From assembly GCF_000741285.1 (NCBI RefSeq), contig NZ_JGZE01000009.1, positions 16-64,015 of the forward strand: a DNA stretch of 64,000 bases, given 5' to 3'. The position numbers and the translations under genes are program-made. The notes under the pieces are model-generated. The model made no database searches, had not been told where the DNA came from, and saw only the letters and a program-made list of their open reading frames with translations. The DNA is from Bifidobacterium mongoliense DSM 21395 (GTDB lineage: Bacteria > Actinomycetota > Actinomycetes > Actinomycetales > Bifidobacteriaceae). How positions within the stretch are numbered: the stretch's first letter is position 1; every line of letters begins with the position of its first letter. Shown one piece after another: positions 9,007 through 20,394 of this stretch.

Positions 9007-10530
9007 ATGAGCAATGCAACCACCGCAGCGGACGGTGAGGTCCGTCGCGGAAAGCTCGGCCAACGCATCGCATACGCATGCGGCAACCTCGGCCAGGCCG
9101 CCTTCTACAACGCGCTCAGCACATACTTCATCGTGTATGTGACCAGCTCCCTGTTTTCCGATGTCGACAAGGCCGTTGCGGCTAAACTCATCGGCATCAT
9201 CACCAGCCTCGTCGTGATCATCCGCATCGCGGAGATCTTCATCGATCCGCTGTTGGGCAATATCGTCGACAACACCACCACCAAGTGGGGCCGTTTCCGC
9301 CCATGGCAATTCATCGGAGGCCTGGTTTCGTCCGTGCTGCTTGTCGTGATCTTCTCCGGCATGTTCGGCCTGGTCAACGTGGACCAGACTTGGTTCATCG
9401 TGCTGTTCGTCATCACGTTCATCGTGCTCGACGTGTTCTACTCGCTGCGCGACATCTCATACTGGGGCATGATCCCGGCACTGTCCTCCGACTCGCACGA
9501 GCGCTCCACCTATACCGCGCTCGGCACTTTCACCGGCTCCATTGGCTACAACGGCATCACCGTCGTCGTGATTCCGATCGTCACCTATTTCAGCTGGATG
9601 TTCAGCGGCTCCCACACGGAAAACCAAAGCGGCTGGACTTCCTTCGGCATCATCGTGGCGCTGCTCGGCATCCTGACCGCGTGGACCGTCGCGTTCGGCA
9701 CCAAGGAGAGCCAGAGCACCTTGCGCTCCAAGGCCCAGGATAACGGCGGCCCTCTCAAGGCGTTCAAGGCCCTATTCCAGAACGATCAGCTGCTGTGGGT
9801 CGCCCTGAGCTACCTGCTGTACGCCATCGCCAACGTGGCCACTACCGGCGTGCTGGTCTTCCTGTTCAAGTTCGTGCTCGACAATCCGGCGGCCTACTCG
9901 GTCACCGGCATCATCGCACTGGTCGCCGGCCTGATCATGGCCCCGCTGTATCCGATTCTGAACAAGCGCATTCCGCGCCGCTGTCTGTACATCGGCGGCA
10001 TGACCTCCATGATCATCGGTTACATCCTGCTTGGCATCTTCGACGATAACATGATTATGGTGTTCGTCGCGCTCGTCCTTTTCTACGTGCCGAGCACGCT
10101 CATTCAGACGACCGCCATCCTGTCCCTGACCGACTCCATCGAATACGGCCAGCTGAAGAACGGCAAGCGCAACGAGGCGGTCACCCTGTCCGTGCGACCG
10201 ATGTTAGACAAGATCGGCGGCGCGATGTCCAACGGCATCGTCAGCTTCATCGCCATCGCCGCAGGTATGGCCGGGAACGCCACCGCGGCCGACATGACCT
10301 CCTCCAATATCACCACCTTCAAGACTTGCGCCTTCTATGTGCCCTTGGCCCTCATCGTCCTAAGCCTGCTGGTGTTCTGCTTCAAGGTCAAGATCGATGA
10401 GAAGATGCACGCCAAGATCGTCAAGGAACTCGAGACCAAGCTCGCCTCCGGCGAGATCGTCGACGAGGAAGCGCAGACCGCGGAAATCGTCGAAGCCATT
10501 GACGGAGAGACGAAACCCATCAAGGAATGA
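9007..10530 (+). CDS. lacS: GPH-family sugar:cation symporter (lactose permease, LacS-like)
   Basis: 507 residues from ATG 9007, chosen because AAGGAG (8994-8999) precedes it; the longer frame from 8971 lacks one. It has about 12 membrane segments. The GPH/MelB signature region RIAEIFIDPLLGNIVDNTTTKWGRFRPW (abbreviated motif: DPxxGxxxD..T..GRFRPW, near 75-100) is present and is the cation/sugar site in this family. There is no fused EIIA domain, unlike streptococcal LacS. The divergent lacZ and shared operator region make lactose or another beta-galactoside the likely substrate, imported with a cation. Confidence 0.88.
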   Translation: MSNATTAADGEVRRGKLGQRIAYACGNLGQAAFYNALSTYFIVYVTSSLFSDVDKAVAAKLIGIITSLVVIIRIAEIFIDPLLGNIVDNTTTKWGRFRPWQFIGGLVSSVLLVVIFSGMFGLVNVDQTWFIVLFVITFIVLDVFYSLRDISYWGMIPALSSDSHERSTYTALGTFTGSIGYNGITVVVIPIVTYFSWMFSGSHTENQSGWTSFGIIVALLGILTAWTVAFGTKESQSTLRSKAQDNGGPLKAFKALFQNDQLLWVALSYLLYAIANVATTGVLVFLFKFVLDNPAAYSVTGIIALVAGLIMAPLYPILNKRIPRRCLYIGGMTSMIIGYILLGIFDDNMIMVFVALVLFYVPSTLIQTTAILSLTDSIEYGQLKNGKRNEAVTLSVRPMLDKIGGAMSNGIVSFIAIAAGMAGNATAADMTSSNITTFKTCAFYVPLALIVLSLLVFCFKVKIDEKMHAKIVKELETKLASGEIVDEEAQTAEIVEAIDGETKPIKE

Positions 10531-10574
10531 CGGAATGGTGCGATAGAGACCCCACCTCTATCGCACTAGGAGGA

Positions 10575-10617
10575 GGCCCGTCCAAGGTCCAACAAGACCT
10601 TGGACGGGCCTTCTTCG
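10575..10617 (+). terminator. Rho-independent terminator after the permease
   Basis: GGCCCGTCCAAGGTC (10575-10589), loop CAACAA, GACCTTGGACGGGCC (10596-10610): a perfect 15-bp stem followed by TTCTTCGTT. A smaller GATAGAG/CTCTATC hairpin lies just before it. Confidence 0.85.
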
Positions 10618-10706
10618 TTATCCGATCGCGAGGATCTCGTCAAAAAACTCCGACAATCCGAAAGCTTCCATCGCTCCTCAAAGACATGCCGTGCCGAATC
10701 TCGCCT

Positions 10707-11063
10707 TCAACACTTCACGGTTCCGCCGGATTCCCGTGTCCGGCAGCTGATCTCGTTCGCCTTTCCGGTATAGAGGGGTTTCTCGCCGCCTGTGCAGATA
10801 AACCCAACTCGTCGATTTCATACTTCTTTCTGTCCGGCACAGTCATTACACCCAAAAGAAAGTCAGTAGATATGTTGAGGGCTTTTGCGATGCGGATGAT
10901 ATTTTCCTCGCAGGGTTCGTCTGTTTTTCCGCTCGGAAAACGACTGAGAAGGCTGTCCTTGCAGCCGATTTTGTTGGGCAAGTTCCATCCGGGAAACATT
11001 GCAACGCTTCATCAAATCGGAAAGCCTTTGCCGGACATTGCCGGGTAGGAATACAGTCTCCAT
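10707..11063 (-). pseudogene. XRE-family regulator, frameshifted
   Basis: The first frame from ATG 11063 reads VRQRLSDLMKRCNVSRMELA, the start of a Cro/C1-type HTH. A second frame continues IGCKDSLLSRF and IRIAKALNISTDFLLGVMT, the canonical end of XRE domains. A third frame reads LYTGKANEIS to the stop at 10707. At least two frameshifts therefore break the gene. It starts 4 nt after the gene at 11067-11417, so the two probably formed one operon. The HTH itself is split, so it is not functional. Confidence 0.75.
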
Positions 11064-11066
11064 CCA

Positions 11067-11417
11067 TCAGGCGAATATTCGACGATCTTCGAACATCTCC
11101 TCGATCTGCTTCGCGATCCATTCGGGCAATAGTGGTTCCTTCTTTTCCGCATCAGGACGTTGACCCACGGAAAGGACCGGCGGCTTCCCGGTCAGGTGTA
11201 CCTCACGATTCGCATCCCGAATCGGAGCCGGCTTGAATGCGGTCGCGGAATGGAGCAGAGATTCCAGTTCCTTCGGGAAGGGCGCGTCGCTGACCCTGTA
11301 CTTGCGCACAAGCCTAGACACGTACATGCGAAAATCATTCGGTTCCCCGTCAAGTCCGAATTTGACGAGCTGGACAATTCCATTGCTGGATTCCGGATAC
11401 TGTTCCGTGATGTTCAA
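11067..11417 (-). CDS. Hypothetical protein, 116 aa
   Basis: The frame opens at TTG 11417 (an ATG in another frame lies just upstream, so the start is uncertain). It reads GIVQLVKFGLDGEPNDFRMYVSRLVRK, then a Pro-rich linker and LPEWIAKQIEEMF. The N-terminal pattern resembles the small helical region found at the start of some AAA ATPases paired with proteases, but no Walker motif is present. It could be a truncated ATPase or a stand-alone small protein. It is immediately followed by the broken XRE gene. Confidence 0.35.
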   Translation of the reverse strand: MNITEQYPESSNGIVQLVKFGLDGEPNDFRMYVSRLVRKYRVSDAPFPKELESLLHSATAFKPAPIRDANREVHLTGKPPVLSVGQRPDAEKKEPLLPEWIAKQIEEMFEDRRIFA

Positions 11418-11543
11418 TCATCATGCATTGGTATTTCAGGACATGGGGAAACCCGTGGCACGTTTTTCTTTCGCTCAGACGAAAAATGTGCCGGACCGAT
11501 AGGTCGCCCCTATGATCGTCGGCATCCCCCCCGCCAGATGAAC

Positions 11544-11858
11544 CTACGCAATCACCGTCGATGGTTCGTGCCGGAGTATGTTTCGTATCAGGGCGCTCAT
11601 GTCGCAGACCGGCAGATAGCGGGTGACGATGGTCCAGATGATCGCAACCTCGATCAGGCCGACGACGACGGTCACGGTTCCCCATACAAGTTGCATCCAC
11701 AGTCGTGGGCCCATAGCCGCCCGACCGGTCACGCCGGCGATCACGACGAGGACGATGAGCGCCGATGTCAGTAGTGTGATGTCCCAATCGTGGAACCATT
11801 GGCTTGCCAGGACGAGCCAATGCGTGAGTGATCCGAGCAATCCGGTGATGGTTGCCAT
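11544..11858 (-). CDS. Small membrane protein of the mobile element
   Basis: 104 residues from ATG 11858 (preceded by GGAAAGGA). It has two strong transmembrane segments: LLTSALIVLVVIAGVTG (about 28-45) and VWGTVTVVVGLIEVAIIW (about 59-76). A weaker hydrophobic N-terminal helix contains HWLVLASQWF. Nothing catalytic is visible. It follows the relaxase gene on the same strand, so a role in conjugative transfer or in the element's biology is plausible but unproven. Confidence 0.55.
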   Translation of the reverse strand: MATITGLLGSLTHWLVLASQWFHDWDITLLTSALIVLVVIAGVTGRAAMGPRLWMQLVWGTVTVVVGLIEVAIIWTIVTRYLPVCDMSALIRNILRHEPSTVIA

Positions 11859-12015
11859 GTCCGCCGTCCTTTCCGGTTTCCGAGGTCCTTTCCTCCCCTT
11901 CCACATGCTTTACGGCCGATGCCGGCCGATTCGCGTCTACGTGGCCCGCTTAACAAGGAGACGGGCGGCTGGACGTTGCGGCATGGACGACGTGGACATC
12001 CCCGGATCATCGGGC

Positions 12016-15000
12016 TTATATCCGCAACCCGTTACGCGGCTTGTCGGAAGGCCTCCGTGATGGCTGCCATGCCGTTGTCTCTTCCGGTCTCGTCGACGTT
12101 TCCTCCGCATGATTGATGGCCGACATGTCCCGGCCTGCCGATGGCCGGTGCCGTCTGCCGGGGTTGACGACGCCGTCGGTGTGGTTGATCCGCCCGTCGA
12201 GGTTGGCCCAATGCTGTTCCTGCCGTCCGCTTGACGTGGGCGGTCGCTCCCCCAGCGGATCATCTTCCTCGTCGACCTGCCACATGGCCCGGTAGACGAC
12301 GACGTCGCGGAACAGGGTCGGGTCGTCGGCCGATGCTTCGAGTATCCGTCCGGTCCATGGCTGGTTTGAGGCTTGTGCGTCGCGGACGAGTTCGCCCACT
12401 TTCAGTTCGATGAGTCGTTCGTTCTGTCTTACGATGTCGAGTTCGCTGCCGTGCCGGCTGGCCCGGATGCGCGGGATGACGCCGGCACACCATTCCTCGT
12501 GGACGGTGCCGTTCACCCGGTCGAGCAGTCCGGCGTTGAGCCGTCCCGCGATGGTGGCGGCCCAGTCGGGTTCCACGGGCCGGCTTTGCCCTCTCATGCC
12601 GGGATTCTCCTTGAGGATCCTTCCCTCTTCCCTGCGTAGTTCACGCCATTGGGGGAACAGGCTCTGGTCGAAGCCCTTGACCGGCTGGCACAGGCCGTCG
12701 AGTATGGTCTTGACCGCGGGGATGCAGGAATGGTCCACGTCGATGGTGATCGCCTTGCCGTCGAGCGTGTCGGCGAGAGCGTAGGGAATGTCGCTGCGTT
12801 CGAGGATCTCCGTGACGTATCGCGCCTGTTCGGAGTCCCTGCTGACGTCCATGTCGATACGGTATGTGGTATCGTCCATCCGGTCGGGATGCAGAACCCT
12901 GGCGATTCGCGCTATCTTCCCGACGAGCTGGTCGCGGTCAAGCCGACGGCCTTTGAGACGGTCGGGGTCGAGCGGCTGGCCGATGATCGCGAAGGCGCGT
13001 TTCGCGTCGGTCATGTAGGCGCGTGACCAGACGCCGCGGAGCCATTCGTAGCTTGGGCTGCGGGTGATTTTGTCGACGGTTTTGGGATCGTGGCGTCTGG
13101 CGAGCATGGCGTTGAGGTGAGGGCCGGAGATGAGGCCGGCGGCGTAGTCGTGTTCGCACATGAGCCGTTTGAGGTTCATGCGGTCCGTCCGTTCACGTTC
13201 CAGGGTTTCGGTGGCGGTCGCAGCGTCGGGATGGTTGAGCAGGCTTGCTTTCATACGCGACATGGCGATGGCCTTGGGGTCCGTCTCGACGCCGGAGAGT
13301 TGGTGTCTGATCTTGCGTTGCTCCTCGTCCGGGCAGGCGTAGTAGAAGTGGTTCTCCTCCTTGCCTCTGCTGCCTGCGACGTATTGCAGGTTGCATGGGG
13401 TGTTCGCGTCGGACGGGAACAGTACCGCGCAACGGTCCACGGTCATGCCCTGGCAGCGGTGTACGGTGCAGGCGTATCCGGCTTCGCATCCCGTTTCGAG
13501 GAATTCCCGCGGGATCTCCCAACGGCTGCCGTCGGCCAGGCTTACGCATGAGACGTCCCGCCGTCCGACGTTTTCGATGCGGAACGTCATGCCGTTTTCT
13601 ATCGTCCGGCCGTCATGGGATGTGACGTCGTCTTCGTTCTTCCTGCACACTATCTGGTCTCCTCGGCCGACGTCCAGGCCGTCGCGGAGCGCGAAGGTTT
13701 TGGCGGGGTCGGCTTCGCTTTGCCCTTTGGAACGTCGTTCGAGGATGAACCGTCTGTTGATGTCCCTGACCTGATCCCTGGTGCCGGCGATGAGCAGGGT
13801 GCTTTTGCCCTGGTCCTGCCATTCGATGCACTGGACGTAGGACTCCTCCTCCAATTGCACGTCCTCTCCCCAGTGGAGCCGGTCGTGGTCCACGTACCGT
13901 TGCACGAGCCGTTCGCATGAGGCGACGCTTTCGGGATCGGCGCGGTCGCCGCCTTTCCTGAGTTCGAGCGTCGCCCGTCCCTCGCCTTCCCATCTGCGGA
14001 TGGAGTCCCTTCCGCCGTGGGGTCCCCGTCCCATTTGTCGGCCTTGGAGGTGAACCGCCACAGGCTTGAGAGCATCTGATACATGCCGTGCCGTTCCATC
14101 CAGCCGAGCATGCCGCCGACTCCGGAGACGCTGTCGAGTTGGAGCGGGTCTCCGGTCAGGGTGACCTTGGCTCCCATGAGTTCGGCCATTCTTGATATCT
14201 GGGCCATGTGCCTGGTGTCGACCATGCCGGCCTCGTCGATGATCACGAGCTGGTTCGGCCGGATGGAGTAGGTGCTTTCCTCGGCGAGGATCCGGCTCAG
14301 CCGCATGCGGCAGGCGAGTCTTTGGACCGGGTCGGGCGTCGACCGGATCTGCTGGTCGAGCACGGCGATGTCGCGTCGGTGTCGCTCGATCTGGTCGATG
14401 TCGTTGTGGTAGAGGAGTTTGGCGATGGTGATGCTGTTGCATCCGATGCTGTTCCTCAGTTCGCCGACGGCCCTGCGGCTGGTCGCCAGTCCCAGGACGC
14501 TGTCGGGACCGTATTTGGCGCGCCATGCGTCCGCCACCGCTCGCATGGTGGTCGTCTTTCCCGTGCCTGCCGGTCCGATGACCGCGCCGACCATCCTGGG
14601 ATTGGACAATGCGTAGACAGCGGCTTCGAACTGGTCGGCGGCCAGCGGGTATCCTCCGTTCCGCCTGGCCTGCTCGTTCCATCCTTGCAGCCATATGCGG
14701 GCCTCGTCCGCGGTGAATCCGGTGACGGCCGGCTTCCCGGCCTGTCCGATCATATAATGTTCGGCGTCGAGGATCTCCTGGCTGGTGTATAGGTCGAGCT
14801 TGTCGTCGTCGAACACGCTTACGCCGTTGCCGTTGGTGAGGGTGGGACTGTCCTTGGCGTCCTGCGGGATCCGGTATCTGCCGGGTGTGAATTTGACGCA
14901 TCGTGCGAGGGCGAGGTCCGCGATCCGGTTGGCGACGATGATCCGCTGTTCGGGGTCGATGCGGACGCTTCTGAGGAGTCGTTCGGCTTCGGCCCTCACG

Positions 15001-16207
15001 TTGGTCTTCTTCCATGTGGTCCGGCCTTTGGATACGTTGCGGTAGGACAGGTCGACGAGTTCCCGTTCGAGTTGGAGGCCGTTCTTGCCCGTCCGGCTCA
15101 TGTCGGCGATCTGGTCGAGCGGAGCCGGCTGATGTCCTCCTGGCAGGTGGAGTCGATGTGCAGCATGCTGGTCTTGCGGGAGTTGACGGTGTCCCACACG
15201 TGCCGGATGTCGATGTCGGGCGCCGTCTGCCCGAGTTTCTTCCACCAGTGCCGTTGTTTTTCCGCGAGGCTGGGTTGGATTTCCGGTTTCGCCTTCCTGG
15301 TGGCCTGCCATACTTCCAGGTCGATCTGCGCGCGTCGTTGGAAGCTGACGGGCCGTCCGGTCTGGGCCTCTTCCTGTTGGACCCGCTGCTCGACCTGTTT
15401 CGCGATCTCACTGTGACGGCCGCTGAATGCCTCGATGAGTTCGGCGGGTACCCCGTCCACCTCGTTGATGACGGATTTGGTTCCCTGTTCGTTGACCTTG
15501 GTGGTCCAGGTCCATCCGAATCGTTGGGTGAGCAGGTCCTGGAGGAGGTTCTCGTGGATTTCGGAGATCTCGACCATGCTGGAGTACAGTTTCCTGCCGT
15601 CGAGCGCGGTCCATACCCCGTCGGAGCTTCTGCGCACGCGGTTGGATATGGTGATGTGCTTGTGCGGTTGCGGGTCGCCGTCACGGGTGTCGAAATGGTC
15701 GAACACGAATCCGGCGACGCCGTCGCATGCCACGGATGCGACCCCGCCTTGCCCCTCCCGCGTCGAAGCGTATTCGTCTTTGAGGTAGGCGATGGTCATG
15801 TCCGTGGCTTTCTGGAGGCATTCGTCGATGCCCCTGCGTGTTTCCGCGTCGCCGAACGCCCATAGGATGCTGACGCTTTTCGGCTGCCTGGTGGTGTAGT
15901 CCCAGCCGGCGACCGGCGGTTCGCCGTCGTCGCCCTTGGTGAGTTTCACGTCGCCCAGGAATCTTCCCGTTGACGGGTCACGACTGTTGTTGATGAGGCT
16001 GCGGACCGTTTTCGACGATGCCGTCCGTCCGACGGAGCCTCCCAGGAGTTCGGCGCCGGAACCTATCCACCGTCCGGGCGGGTTGCCCTTCGCGGTGTAG
16101 TATCCGCTTGGTCCCGTGCCGACCGTAGCCCCGTCCGCGTCGAGTGCCTCCATGATGTCGTGCAGCGTGTATTCCGCGTTCGCGAGTTTGGTGAGGTTCA
16201 TTGCCAT
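12016..16207 (-). pseudogene. MobF-type conjugative relaxase/helicase (TrwC/TraI-like), two frameshifts
   Basis: Three frames make one gene of about 1,400 codons. Frame 1 (ATG 16207, ribosome site AGAGG) encodes the relaxase domain: GYYTAKGNPPGRWIGSGAELLG near the catalytic Tyr and the PQPHKHITISNRV metal-binding His motif. It shifts near 15,115. Frame 2 carries the superfamily-1 helicase Walker A (VIGPAGTGKTTTMRA) and Walker B (LVIIDEAGMVD), and shifts near 14,000. Frame 3 carries the later helicase motifs (ACTVHRCQGMTVDRCAV, YVAGSRG) and runs to 12016. Intact homologues nick oriT and unwind the transferred strand. The element is therefore no longer self-mobilising through this gene. The start overlaps the end of the zinc-finger gene, showing an operon. 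Confidence 0.85.
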
Positions 16208-16698
16208 GTCGTTTCCTCTTTGCGCAGTTCGTCGATGTAGCCTCCCTTGGGCGCGTCGTCGATCAGATCCCTGTCCGACGTTGCGGCCAGTCTGAGCAGG
16301 AGGTCCGCATTGTCGCGGAACGTCTGTTTGAGCCTGCCGGCCTGTTCGCCCAGGGTTCTTTCGTGTTCCTTGCATGCCCTGATGCGTGTCCTGAGGTCCT
16401 TCGTCTCCTTCTTCAGCCGTTGGAGATGCTCCATGCCGGCCCGCTGCCGGCCGGCCTCCCGCACGTTCCTTCTCTCACGGTACCGTCGCTGCCGGCATCG
16501 GCGGCTGCAGTATCGCGGCACGGGTCCCCTCCTGGGCTTGCACACGGGCCTGCCGCACACCTCGCATACGCCCGCGATGGTCCTGTCGCCGGCACGCCAC
16601 GCGCCGCGACGGCATTTGCCCGAACAGTATCCGTCCTCCCATACCTGCGTATGCTTCCCGCAATGCCTGCAGATCCCGTCTATCCGATGTACCGCCAT
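16198..16698 (-). CDS. Zinc-finger hypothetical protein with coiled coil
   Basis: 166 residues. Cys pairs CRHCGKH, YCSGKCRRG, CEVCGRPV and YCSRRCRQRRY in the first 80 residues suggest two treble-clef or FCS-like zinc sites. They are followed by an Arg-rich stretch and a charged helical, probably coiled-coil, second half (HLQRLKKETKDLRTRIRACK). It overlaps the relaxase start by 10 nt. It may be a DNA-binding accessory factor of the relaxosome, judging only by position and zinc motifs. Confidence 0.6.
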   Translation of the reverse strand: MAVHRIDGICRHCGKHTQVWEDGYCSGKCRRGAWRAGDRTIAGVCEVCGRPVCKPRRGPVPRYCSRRCRQRRYRERRNVREAGRQRAGMEHLQRLKKETKDLRTRIRACKEHERTLGEQAGRLKQTFRDNADLLLRLAATSDRDLIDDAPKGGYIDELRKEETTWQ

Positions 16699-16734
16699 CT
16701 GTCCTCCCTTCGAATCCGGATCCTTGCCGTGTCG

Positions 16735-17403
16735 TCACTTGAACCGCCACGGGCCCGGATCCCATTGGCCGCCGACATGGTCCTCGGCCCATAGCCGCTG
16801 CAGCGCCTTGACGTCCGAGAACGTCCGCCGGCCCCGACCGTCCTCATGATCCAGATCGTCGCGGTACTCGTCCTCCATGCCCTCCATCGGCAGGGCCCAT
16901 TCCCCGGCGCCCACGCGGGTCAGCGTGCCGTCCTCACTGCATTCGGGATCATGCTCCCAGAATGCGGTGTGGGTCCAGCCGTCACGTCGGGCGATGAGCG
17001 CCACTGTCCGTCGGCCCAGCATCCGGGTCAGGTCCACGGCCCATGGCTCCCGATATTGGATGAGCGCGGACGGCATGACGTTCATGGCGGCGATCATGCA
17101 CCGGTACGACACGAGCAGCGTGGCGGCCAGGACCCGGTCGTGCTCGTCCGCGAGCTCGTTGCGGTTCTCGATCTGCCACCGCCACTGGTTCGCGGCCCGT
17201 TTGCGGTCCTCCAACGCTTCGAGGAACATGGCCTCGACACGCTCCTCGTTCTCCTCGGCCGCACGCCTGCGCCTGATGGTCCGGATCCGGTCCTTGCACC
17301 CTCGATGGCTCTTCAGCCATGCCCCGTTCACCTTGCTGCGCTCCGTCACGGGCCTGCCGCAGGCCTCGCACACGGGCGGTTTTTCACTGTCATCCATGCC
17401 CAT
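16735..17403 (-). CDS. Hypothetical protein with N-terminal zinc-ribbon-like motif
   Basis: 222 residues if started at ATG 17403 (ATG 17397 also fits; no strong ribosome site). CEACGRPVTERS near residue 11 and HRGCKDRIRTIRRRR resemble the paired Cys motif and basic patch of the next gene, so the two may be paralogous modules. The rest is alpha-helical and acidic, with no recognised domain. It appears to be the first gene of the mobile-element operon that includes the relaxase. Confidence 0.5.
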   Translation of the reverse strand: MGMDDSEKPPVCEACGRPVTERSKVNGAWLKSHRGCKDRIRTIRRRRAAEENEERVEAMFLEALEDRKRAANQWRWQIENRNELADEHDRVLAATLLVSYRCMIAAMNVMPSALIQYREPWAVDLTRMLGRRTVALIARRDGWTHTAFWEHDPECSEDGTLTRVGAGEWALPMEGMEDEYRDDLDHEDGRGRRTFSDVKALQRLWAEDHVGGQWDPGPWRFK

Positions 17404-17510
17404 CCCACGCGGATTCCCATACGGTTTGTCGCGATATCGGGCGAAAACCCATCTAAACACGTCACACGACCTACGAACGACGCCGTTCCCGGCGTCCCCC
17501 AACGGGGTGG

Positions 17511-17648
17511 GTGCAAGACACGCATGGTTGTCGTTTGGTGATGTTGGGTTTTCTGGTTTGTTGGTTTTGGGGTCTTTTTCTGGTCTTCTGGGTTTTCTGG
17601 CTTGGTTGTGGTGTGGGTGCTTGTTTTTCTGGTTCTTTCTGCTTGGTC
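17511..17648. other. T/G-rich low-complexity stretch
   Basis: The plus strand is strongly skewed to T and G, with repeated TTTTCTGG and TTGTTTTTCTGG words. Open frames here are compositional artefacts. It lies between the mobile-element genes and the IS end. Confidence 0.6.
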
Positions 17649-17670
17649 TGTGAAGTGGACTGGTTTTTGT

Positions 17671-18615
17671 TCACGCTGTTTTGTTGGTTTTTGGGGCGAT
17701 TGATATCGCCTGGCGTTGATGATACAGGGTTTCGACTTCGCATGGTGTCCGGTAGCCGAGGCTTTCATGGAGACGTTGGCTGTTCCACCAGGAGACCCAT
17801 GGGAACGTGGCCTGTTCCAACGCGTGCACGGACCCGAATGGCTTGGATCGGCGGATCAGTTCGCCCTTGTACGCGCCGTTGACGGTTTCGGCCAGCGCGT
17901 TGTCGTAGGAGTCGCCCACGCTGCCGGTGGATGCGAGGATGCCTGCTGGTGTCAGGTGCGTGCCGTACAGGGCACTGATGTATTGGGTGCCATGATCACT
18001 GTGGTGGATCGGGCCTGTGGTCCGCCCGTGCCGGGCCGTCCAGCTGATGGACCGGTCCAACGCGACCAGGGGCAACGTCCTGGTGTGCCGGCTCGCGGCG
18101 ACGGCCATCCCACGATCCTTGTGGCGTACGCGTCGGTGACGAACGCCACATACGCGAACGAGCCGGACGCGAGTCGTGACGATGGTGATGTCGGCCACGT
18201 GCAAGCGTCCAGGAGCCTCGGTGGTGAACTGCCTGTTCACCAGGTCCGGCCTGCCGCCCGTGCTTCTGGCGGGTCGCGTGGTGATCGGGTTCCGTCCCCG
18301 ACGCACCCCCTGGATCCTGAGGGAGCGCATCACGTGCAGCACCTGGTCACGCCCGATCCCACGCCATCCCCGGCGGATCAGCCGACGATGGACCTTCCGA
18401 TACCCGTACACCGCCATGAACCGGTGCGCGTGGATCACCATGATGTCACGGGCCAGCGTCTCATGGGCGAGCACGCATCCTGCTGGCGGCACGGGCTTTG
18501 ACCTGCCGGTATGCTCTGGCGGTGAGCAACCGCCAGCCAGCGCAGCCCGCGGGACCGTGCGGATCGGCCCGACCCCGAACCGGTGGCGATGAGTGTCGAT
18601 GTACTCGACCATCAA
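17671..18615 (-). pseudogene. IS3-family orfB (DDE transposase) with internal frameshifts
   Basis: An open frame of 314 codons whose ends match IS3 transposases: YGYRKVHRRLIRRGW (HTH_21 region), VADITIV (first Asp), HHSDHGTQYIS (second Asp), SVGDSYDNALAETVNGAYK (Glu), and WNSQRLHESLGYRTPCEVE. Between about 18,110 and 18,165 the expected AFVTDAYATRIVGW lies in another frame. Near the N terminus the expected LLTARAYRQVKAR also lies out of frame. Paired indels therefore keep the frame open but scramble two segments, so activity is unlikely. Confidence 0.75.
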
Positions 18616-18911
18616 CGTCGTGTCGGGTCGGGCCGTGAGGCGAAAAAAGCCGACGCGCTCGACGGGATCCCGTTCGCCCGACGCAGCTGCGCATTCTCCC
18701 GACGCAGCCGCCTGAGCTCGCCGGACCCCTCGGGACCCGCCGTGCCTGCCGTATCAGCCTTGGCCTGCCAGCGGCGCAATGATTCCGCCGCCACACCCGG
18801 ATCCTTCGCCACGCCCTGCAACGCCTTCGTCTCCGACGCGTAATTCCCCCGGGACTCGGCCAACAGCCTGACGGCCCGGTCCCTGAACTCCTTGGCATAT
18901 CTCGTACGCAT
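18612..18911 (-). CDS. IS3-family orfA (helix-turn-helix)
   Basis: 99 residues: YAKEFRDRAVRLLAES (HTH_Tnp_1), SLRRWQAK, then the leucine-zipper-like ELRRLRRENAQLRRANG. The family normally reads NEILKTASAFFA after this; here it reads NGIPSSASAFFAS, so a local pair of indels is likely. The end overlaps the orfB start and carries the T6 slippery run for programmed frameshifting. Confidence 0.75.
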   Translation of the reverse strand: MRTRYAKEFRDRAVRLLAESRGNYASETKALQGVAKDPGVAAESLRRWQAKADTAGTAGPEGSGELRRLRRENAQLRRANGIPSSASAFFASRPDPTRR

Positions 18912-18942
18912 AATTCCATCATTCCTTATCTGGGGGAAATCA

Positions 18943-19855
<913 letters not shown>

Positions 19856-19946
19856 TCATGATTGAATGATCGTAAGCACTCCACAACGAACCGGGTTGAA
19901 TCTTAACCATTGATGGTATCTCAGATCCCTGGGTTCAAACAAAAAT

Positions 19947-19986
19947 AGCGGGCGACCAACGCAGTTTTCTGCGTTGGTCGCCCGCT
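19947..19986 (+). terminator. Strong terminator after the LPXTG fragment
   Basis: AGCGGGCGACCAACGCAG (19947-19964), loop TTTT, CTGCGTTGGTCGCCCGCT (19969-19986): a perfect 18-bp stem. A short T-rich stretch follows. Confidence 0.8.
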
Positions 19987-20158
19987 TTGGTTTCTCTATT
20001 AAACACGACACGTGTCCTGAATTTCTGGAGCCCCCGGTGAATAAGCCTCAATATCTGGCGTGTTACGTTGCGTGTAAACCGTTAGTAATGGTTAAAAATA
20101 CTTAAAGACGTCCAGTTTATTTAATTTTTCCATTTGTACAATACCAAACCAGATCGTA

Positions 20159-20368
20159 TTAGCCTTTGCGCCTGCCGTTGGTTTTGTGAACAGACTTATT
20201 CTTTCGCACCAGCGTGGTAGAGTAGATCAGTTGCTCATCGTGGTTATTGTGTAAAGGTGGATCACAATGCTCAAAGATCTGGTAAACCCGGTCCTTTAGA
20301 TTAAGGGCATTGTTAATCACATTGCGAAATAATTTTAACGGTGATTTCTTGATTGTTTCCTCGATTAA
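20159..20368 (-). pseudogene. C-terminal fragment, unrecognised AT-rich gene
   Basis: On the minus strand an open frame of about 69 codons follows an in-frame TAG. It reads IKKSPLKLFRNVINNALNL, then DRVYQIFEHCDPPLHNNHDEQ, then LVRKNKSVHKTNGRRKG and a stop. The basic tail and dense coding look suggest a real protein end, possibly a transposase or plasmid protein, but I do not recognise it. The remainder of 19,990-20,394 shows no other gene. Confidence 0.4.
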
Positions 20369-20394
20369 CTAGTCGGCTTTGTGTTTCTAGGGCG

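Noticed and set aside
14100..15684. Upstream two-thirds of the 1,222-codon minus frame 12016-15684
   Set aside because: Only the part downstream of about 14,000 resembles the relaxase. The rest is Arg/Pro/Ser-rich shadow of the true frames.
19899..19945. tRNA-like GGGTTCAAAC stretch
   Set aside because: No acceptor, D or anticodon stems can be formed around it; it only precedes a terminator hairpin.
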